Both the position numbers and the translations under genes were made by a program. Below, piece by piece: positions 59,836 to 64,000 of a DNA stretch of 64,000 bases; positions within the stretch are counted from its first letter, which is position 1; every line of letters starts with the position of its first letter. The stretch is from JANNPJ01 sp035474375 (GTDB lineage: Bacteria; Actinomycetota; Actinomycetes; Actinomycetales; Kineosporiaceae). A model generated the notes under the pieces. That model saw only the letters and a program-made list of their open reading frames with translations, was not told the DNA's origin and made no database searches. The stretch spans positions 1 to 64,000 of the forward strand of contig DATINJ010000333.1 of the NCBI GenBank assembly GCA_035474375.1, in the 5' to 3' direction.

Positions 59836-60999
59836 ATGTGCGACACAATGACGATGATCAGAACTCAGAGGGACGGCGTTGTGGACGATATTGTCCCGAC
59901 CGACCTGGACGACGAGGTCCGGGCGATCCTGGACGAGTACGGCTTCGACGCCGTCCGGTTCGCCGACCTCCGCGCCCGGGTGCGCTCCGGCGCGCTGTCG
60001 AAGGCCGGCAACGTGGTCTCCGGCCGGGTCGAGCCGCCGCTGCCGGAAGACCTCGTCCACCTGCCGGAACCCGGCGAGGAGCAGCACGCGGCGGCGCACG
60101 CGGCCGGCTTGGCGGCACTGCGGGCCGGGGCGGTGGCCTCGGTGGTGCTGAACGGCGGGATGGCGACCCGCTTCGGTGGGCGGGTCAAGGGCGTGGTGGA
60201 GGCGGTGGATGGCCGCAGCTTCCTGGAGATCAAGCTGGGGCAGACCGCCGAGCTTGCCGACCGGCTCGGCGCCTCGGTGCCCTGCGCGGTGATGACCAGC
60301 TTCGCCACGGATCGGCCGACCCGGGAGTTCCTGCAGGCCCGCGGGCTGCCCGAGCCTCTGCTCTTCGCCCAGTCCGTGTCGCTGCGCCTCGAACCCGACG
60401 GCGAGATCTTCCGCACCGAGGACGGCCGGGTTTCGCCCTACGCACCCGGGCACGGTGACTTCCTCCGGGCCTTCCGGGCGTCCGGGACCCTGGAGCGGCT
60501 GCGCGCGCTCGGCGTCCGCCATCTCATGGTGTCGAACGTGGACAACCTTCCGGCTCGGCTCGACCCGGTGGTGCTCGGCATGCATGTCCGGTCGGGACGA
60601 CCGATGACCGCCGAGGTGGTGGCCAACACCGGTGATGTCGGCGGTGCTCCGGCCCGGGTGGACGGGCGGCCGATGCTGCTCGAATCGGTGCGATTCCCAC
60701 CCGGCTTCCAGCACGCGAGCCTGCCGGTGACGAACGTCAACACGGTCACCTTCGACCTCGAGGCACTCGACGCGGACTTCGACCTGAGCTGGCTGTACGT
60801 CGAGAAGACGGTCGAAGAGCGGAAGGCCGTGCAGCTGGAGCAGGTGTTCCATGAGGCCTCGGCCAGCCTGCCGACCACCTACCTCCAGGTCCCGGTGACC
60901 GGGCCGGAGTCCCGCTTCATCCCGGTCAAGACCCCCGAAGACCTGGCTGCCGCGCAGCCCCAGCTTCGCGCGCTGCTGGCGCGGCCGGCGTTGGACTGA
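59836..60999 (+). CDS. UTP-glucose-1-phosphate uridylyltransferase (UDPGP family)
   Basis: A 387-residue UDPGP-type pyrophosphorylase, the eukaryote-like family rather than the GalU family. The nucleotide loop is VVLNGGMATRFGGRVKGVVE, with MTSFATDRPTREFL, SPYAPGHGDFLRAF, MVSNVDNLPA and FIPVKTPEDL. It supplies UDP-glucose, the donor expected for the GT2 enzyme. The ATG at 59836 with AAGGAG 9 nt upstream is preferred to an ATG at 59815. It is 25 nt after the GH16 gene and its last 74 bases overlap the convergent PAP2 gene. Confidence 0.83.
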   Translation: MCDTMTMIRTQRDGVVDDIVPTDLDDEVRAILDEYGFDAVRFADLRARVRSGALSKAGNVVSGRVEPPLPEDLVHLPEPGEEQHAAAHAAGLAALRAGAVASVVLNGGMATRFGGRVKGVVEAVDGRSFLEIKLGQTAELADRLGASVPCAVMTSFATDRPTREFLQARGLPEPLLFAQSVSLRLEPDGEIFRTEDGRVSPYAPGHGDFLRAFRASGTLERLRALGVRHLMVSNVDNLPARLDPVVLGMHVRSGRPMTAEVVANTGDVGGAPARVDGRPMLLESVRFPPGFQHASLPVTNVNTVTFDLEALDADFDLSWLYVEKTVEERKAVQLEQVFHEASASLPTTYLQVPVTGPESRFIPVKTPEDLAAAQPQLRALLARPALD

Positions 61000-61687
61000 A
61001 CCGGGGTCGGACTCTCGGCTCGGCAGCGACGGCGAGCATCGCCAGCAGGAGGGCCGCGGCCAGCGCCCAGGCCGCCACCACGTCGCTGATCCGGTGCACG
61101 CCCAGCACTAACCGGCTGGCGCCGACCGCGACGAAGAACACCAGCCCGGCGAGCGAGGTGGCCGCCCGACCGATCCGGCCGAGGTACGGCCAGGTGATGA
61201 TCACGATGCAGCCCGCGAACACCGCGGCGTTCGCGGCGTGACCAGAGGGAAAGGTGTATCCCTCGACCAGCGGTCCGGAGCCCGGCCAGTGCGGGCGCTG
61301 GCGGGCCACCAGGTACCGCGAACCGATGGCGAGGGCACCGGAGATCAGCATCGTCGCCGCCCACCAGAGGGCCACCGCACGCAACCCGCGCCGCCAGAGC
61401 AGCACCGCACAGATCAGGGTCACCACCCTGAGCACGGTGGGCACGGTCAGATGACCGATCCAGTCGGACATGGTGGCGAGGGCGTCGTGGCGCAACCCGA
61501 CGTCGAACACCTGCTTCGACCGCTCCTCGTCGGGTGCCCACCAGAGCCGCCCACGAACCGTCAGCTCGCCGATCAGCACTATCACCCCGACGAAGAAGAT
61601 CGACCCTAGAGCCAGCACCAGCGGCGACGTCGCGCTCCGCGAGGCGCCGGAGCGCCGTTCCTGCCTACCGTCGGGACTTTTGATCAT
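60926..61687 (-). CDS. PAP2-family phosphatase
   Basis: A 253-residue membrane phosphatase with six helices. The three PAP2 motifs are visible as YLVARQRPHWP, FPSGHAANAAVF and ASRLVLGVHRISDV. It acts on lipid phosphates, possibly undecaprenyl pyrophosphate or phosphatidate. The ATG at 61687 lies directly after GGTAGGGGG; a GTG at 61714 is an alternative. The 3' end overlaps the uridylyltransferase gene by 74 nt, antisense. Confidence 0.82.
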   Translation of the reverse strand: MIKSPDGRQERRSGASRSATSPLVLALGSIFFVGVIVLIGELTVRGRLWWAPDEERSKQVFDVGLRHDALATMSDWIGHLTVPTVLRVVTLICAVLLWRRGLRAVALWWAATMLISGALAIGSRYLVARQRPHWPGSGPLVEGYTFPSGHAANAAVFAGCIVIITWPYLGRIGRAATSLAGLVFFVAVGASRLVLGVHRISDVVAAWALAAALLLAMLAVAAEPRVRPRFSPTPAAPAAREAGAARQPGLRGS

Positions 61688-61828
61688 CCCCCTACCCTGC
61701 CCCCGGGCCTTCACCTAGGCCACTTGGCATCGCGGTTTGACCTCGAGCGGACCCTGCGGGGTCAATTCGCGAGGGCGCCGGGCGCCAATACTCGGGCAGC
61801 CGCAACCCGACTCGGTCTAACCCTTCGT

Positions 61829-61840
61829 GCAAACGTTTGC
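61829..61840. promoter_or_regulatory. LacI-type palindrome
   Basis: GCAAACGTTTGC, a perfect 12-bp palindrome of the form bound by LacI/GalR-family regulators, 141 nt upstream of the PAP2 gene and beyond the 3' end of the GH127 gene. No LacI gene is in the window. Confidence 0.45.
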
Positions 61841-61929
61841 CCGCGAGTTCTCGGGCACTTGGACCGCTCCGGGTTGCGGCCTCCGCGGCAGCATCCCCCG
61901 TACCTATTCGGCCCGCCCACACTTCTGCG

Positions 61930-61947
61930 GTGATCATGCACGCTTGC
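61930..61947 (+). repeat. Half copy of the 50-bp element
   Basis: GTGATCATGCACGCTTGC matches the left arm of the other copies with one substitution. No right arm follows at the expected distance. Confidence 0.7.
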
Positions 61948-62020
61948 CCGGCCTTGCTGGCCACTTCTCCACGCCCCCTGCGCCCCTGCGCCCTGCGCCT
62001 CTGTGCCTCCACGCCCCTGC

Positions 62021-62076
62021 GCCTCTGCGCCTCTGCGCCTCTGCGCCTCTGCGCCTCTGCGCCTCTGCGCCTCTGC
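62021..62076 (+). repeat. Tandem 8-bp repeat (GCCTCTGC)x7
   Basis: Seven perfect GCCTCTGC units run directly up to the third intact inverted-repeat element; degenerate units precede them from about 61985. Frames read through it are low-complexity Leu/Cys/Ala/Pro peptides and are not genes. Confidence 0.85.
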
Positions 62077-62077
62077 G

Positions 62078-62127
62078 GTGATCATGCACGGTTGCCCAGC
62101 TCAAAGCGAGCAACCGTGCATGATCAC
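62078..62127. repeat. 50-bp inverted-repeat element, copy 3
   Basis: Perfect 18-bp arms at 62078-62095 and 62110-62127 with a 14-nt loop, 60 nt after the end of the GH127 gene. Together with the tandem repeat, the half copy and the LacI-type palindrome it makes up the gene-free stretch 61688-62186. Confidence 0.85.
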
Positions 62128-62186
62128 GGCAGGTTAGGCCGAGGCTGCAGGCTGGACGACACGCGGTCTGAGGTCCGCAGCCGCGC

Positions 62187-64000
62187 TCACGCCTGCCGAT
62201 TGCGGCGCGGAGGCTCGGAGCTGGGCAGCCAGACCCGCATCGTTGACGGGCCGCGGTTGGCCCAGTCGTGATACGGGATCAGCTGAACGTCAACCCAGTC
62301 GGAGGGCCCATCCGACCCCGAGTCCACAGCGGCTCCCGAGTCCACAGCGGCTCCCGAGTCCACAGCGGCTCCCGAGTCGACGGCGGCGATGGGATCCACG
62401 GCGGTGCGGTAGGGCCACGGCGAGGCGCCGGACCCGGGTTCCAGCCGGACCCGAACGACGGTCTCGCCGGCCACCTCCTGGGGAGCAGCCTGGGTGTCGA
62501 CAGCCACCAGGGCGACGTCACCCGACCACCGGTCCAGACCCGCCGCCACGAGGTCGACGGATTCCAGGCACATCACCTCCGGCCCTCGCTCCACGGCGAC
62601 ACATCCGCGCACCGCATCGATCCGCGGGTCCGCGCCGGTGAACCGCGGTTCGACCGGAAGCACCAGCTCAATGACGTCGCCGACCTGGAAGGCTCGGGTG
62701 ACGCTCGCCTCGCCGGCCGGCACGGATCGGGTCGACTCCGGACCGTCCCCAAAGCGCTCCACCAGCATCGCACCGGTCGCCCAGTCCGGTACCCGGACCG
62801 TGAAAGTCCAGGGCCGAATTGCTGTTTCGCGCATGATCACGCGTATCGTGCCGCTCTTCGGATAGCTGGTCTCGACGTCCAATGCCACCGGCCGACCGTC
62901 CGGCAGGCTGGTCCGGATCTGCGCAGACGCGTATTGGTGCAGTTGCAGGCCTTCGTCGTCGACGGTCGCGACGTAGGCCGCCAGGCTGGCCAGGGTACGG
63001 GCGACATTGGGCGGGCAGCAGGAGACGGCGAACCACGGCGCCCGCAACGATGACGACGCTCGAGGGGATGGCGCATCCTGCGGCGGCACCTCGCCGGGCC
63101 GGCGCTGGTGCAGGGTGTTCGCGTAGTAGAAGGCGGTGCCTTCGGCTGACGGCGAGGTGGCCACCACGTTGTACAGCGTTCGCTCGATCAGATCGGCGTA
63201 CTGCGTACCTCCCAGGGCGAGCAGCAACCGCCAGGAGAACATCACCGAGGCGACGCCGGCGCAGGTCTCGGAGTACGCGCGATCGGGCGGCAGCACCCAG
63301 TCGTCGCCGAAGGCCTCGTTCTGATGATGCGATCCCTGCCCCCCGGTCAGATAGGTACGCCGGGCAACGGTGTTCGCCCACTGCGTCGCCAACGACTTGA
63401 GGAGCTCGTCGTCCGCCAATTCGACGGCCACGTCGACCGCTCCGGCGGACAGGTACCCGGCGCGCACGGCATGCCCGCGCAGCACGGTGGCCTCGCGCAC
63501 CGGCAGGTCGTCCTGGTAGTAGGCCCGGCCCCACTCGATGTCCGACAGCGTGCCCCGGCCACGACGCTCCACGAACAGCGCCGCCTGGGTGAGGTATCGG
63601 GCCTCGCCGGTGACCCGGGCGAGCTCGACCAGGGCAGGCTCGATCTCCGGGTGCCCACAGATCCCGCCGTCCGCGAATACCTCGCAGACCAGATCGGCTG
63701 CCTTGCAGGCCACTTCGAGCAGACCGTCGTCGGCCTGGGGCCGGGTACGAGCCCGCGCGACGGCCGCCTGAAACAGGTGCCCGAGGCAGTAGAGCTCGTG
63801 CCCCCACTCCAGATCAGACCATCGAGGCGGCTGTCCCGGACGCCCGAACCGGGTGTTGAGGTAGCCGTCGGCCTCCTGCGCGGCGGCCACCCGAGCCACC
63901 AGGGCACGGAATCTCAGTTCGAGGTCCGCATCGTCGTCCCGGCCGATCTCCCAGGCCATCGCTTCCAACAGCTTGAACACCTCGGAGTCGGCAAACTCAC
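62187..64000 (-). CDS. GH127 beta-L-arabinofuranosidase-family protein (5' end outside window)
   Basis: Over 600 residues of a GH127 enzyme; the frame stays open to the window edge with the family motif EFADSEVFKLLEAMAWE, so the start lies beyond 64000. Zinc and catalytic positions are present: Glu and Cys in YSETCAGVAS and the Cys pair in VSCCPPN. It removes arabinofuranose or related sugars. Near the C-terminus is a repeated AAVDSG stretch encoded by tandem 18-bp units. No signal peptide can be judged because the N-terminus is missing. Confidence 0.85.
   Translation of the reverse strand, partial: EFADSEVFKLLEAMAWEIGRDDDADLELRFRALVARVAAAQEADGYLNTRFGRPGQPPRWSDLEWGHELYCLGHLFQAAVARARTRPQADDGLLEVACKAADLVCEVFADGGICGHPEIEPALVELARVTGEARYLTQAALFVERRGRGTLSDIEWGRAYYQDDLPVREATVLRGHAVRAGYLSAGAVDVAVELADDELLKSLATQWANTVARRTYLTGGQGSHHQNEAFGDDWVLPPDRAYSETCAGVASVMFSWRLLLALGGTQYADLIERTLYNVVATSPSAEGTAFYYANTLHQRRPGEVPPQDAPSPRASSSLRAPWFAVSCCPPNVARTLASLAAYVATVDDEGLQLHQYASAQIRTSLPDGRPVALDVETSYPKSGTIRVIMRETAIRPWTFTVRVPDWATGAMLVERFGDGPESTRSVPAGEASVTRAFQVGDVIELVLPVEPRFTGADPRIDAVRGCVAVERGPEVMCLESVDLVAAGLDRWSGDVALVAVDTQAAPQEVAGETVVRVRLEPGSGASPWPYRTAVDPIAAVDSGAAVDSGAAVDSGAAVDSGSDGPSDWVDVQLIPYHDWANRGPSTMRVWLPSSEPPRRNRQA
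62317..62388 (-). repeat. 18-bp tandem repeat inside the GH127 gene
   Basis: Three perfect units of CCCGAGTCCACAGCGGCT (62317-62370) and one diverged unit encode repeated AAVDSG near the C-terminus, likely a variable-length linker. Confidence 0.8.

Noticed and set aside
59707..60852. 381-codon minus-strand frame opposite the UGPase gene
   Set aside because: Shadow with no motif; the forward frame has a ribosome site and a nucleotide-binding loop.
62021..62076. Possible CRISPR array
   Set aside because: Units are 8 bp in direct tandem with no spacers and no cas genes nearby.
61762..62271. Frames through the 8-bp tandem repeats and inverted-repeat elements
   Set aside because: Low-complexity peptides from repeats; no start signals.
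1..64000. tRNA or rRNA genes
   Set aside because: No conserved cloverleaf, TPsiC-arm pattern or rRNA core sequence was noticed in the gaps; a covariance-model scan was not possible.

Overview
The window is high-GC, densely coded DNA from an actinobacterium (Actinomycetota). Signs include GTG/TTG starts, many ATGA stop-start overlaps, a DUF222/HNH (REP13E12-type) protein, an IdeR/DtxR-type iron box, heterotetrameric sarcosine oxidase and a UDPGP-family UTP:glucose-1-phosphate uridylyltransferase. The genus cannot be fixed from the sequence. I see no rRNA, tRNA, CRISPR array, insertion sequence or prophage.

Region 1 (about 0.2-22.5 kb) is a near-complete choline to glycine betaine to glycine island. 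It holds a Rieske oxygenase of the glycine betaine monooxygenase type with its own ferredoxin reductase and Rieske ferredoxin (223-2924, minus), an IclR regulator (3124-3933), betaine aldehyde dehydrogenase and PurU (minus), choline dehydrogenase, a ProV-ProW-ProX betaine importer with a tandem-fused permease, dimethylglycine oxidase, the sarcosine oxidase operon soxB-D-A-G with a small Uma2-family gene behind it, and a divergent GntR regulator. Import and two oxidations give betaine. Three successive demethylations give dimethylglycine, sarcosine and glycine. The one-carbon units go to tetrahydrofolate, and PurU recycles 10-formyl-THF. A 13-bp motif (CGYATYRCGCAAC) recurs in three promoter regions of this island and is a candidate operator.

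Region 2 (22.4-47.2 kb) is a housekeeping and regulatory mix. It has a membrane GGDEF protein, a serine hydrolase, an aldo/keto reductase, GpsA, a DUF222/HNH protein, an S49 peptidase, an iron-regulated siderophore-interacting protein, a PemK/MazF-like toxin, a YidC paralogue, two SDRs, a two-component system with a large membrane protein, a DUF6766-like operon with a 27-residue membrane peptide, a membrane-tethered solute-binding protein paired with a polytopic membrane protein, an XRE regulator, a DUF998 protein, a sodium:solute symporter, and two head-to-head YrdC/Sua5-domain genes.

Region 3 (47.2-64 kb) is carbohydrate and envelope oriented. It has a secreted penicillin-acylase/F5-8C fusion, a TetR regulator divergent from a GH1 beta-glucosidase and MFS transporter pair, a chemoreceptor, a four-gene operon (cellulose-synthase-like GT2, HlyD-like adaptor, membrane-anchored GH16 beta-glucanase, UDP-glucose pyrophosphorylase), a PAP2 phosphatase and the 3' part of a GH127 enzyme. 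The four-gene operon looks like a compact Gram-positive beta-glucan synthesis and export system and is the best candidate for an undescribed system.

A 50-bp inverted-repeat element (18-bp arms, always a 14-nt loop) occurs three times intact and once as a half copy, at 6.06, 13.35, 61.93 and 62.08 kb.
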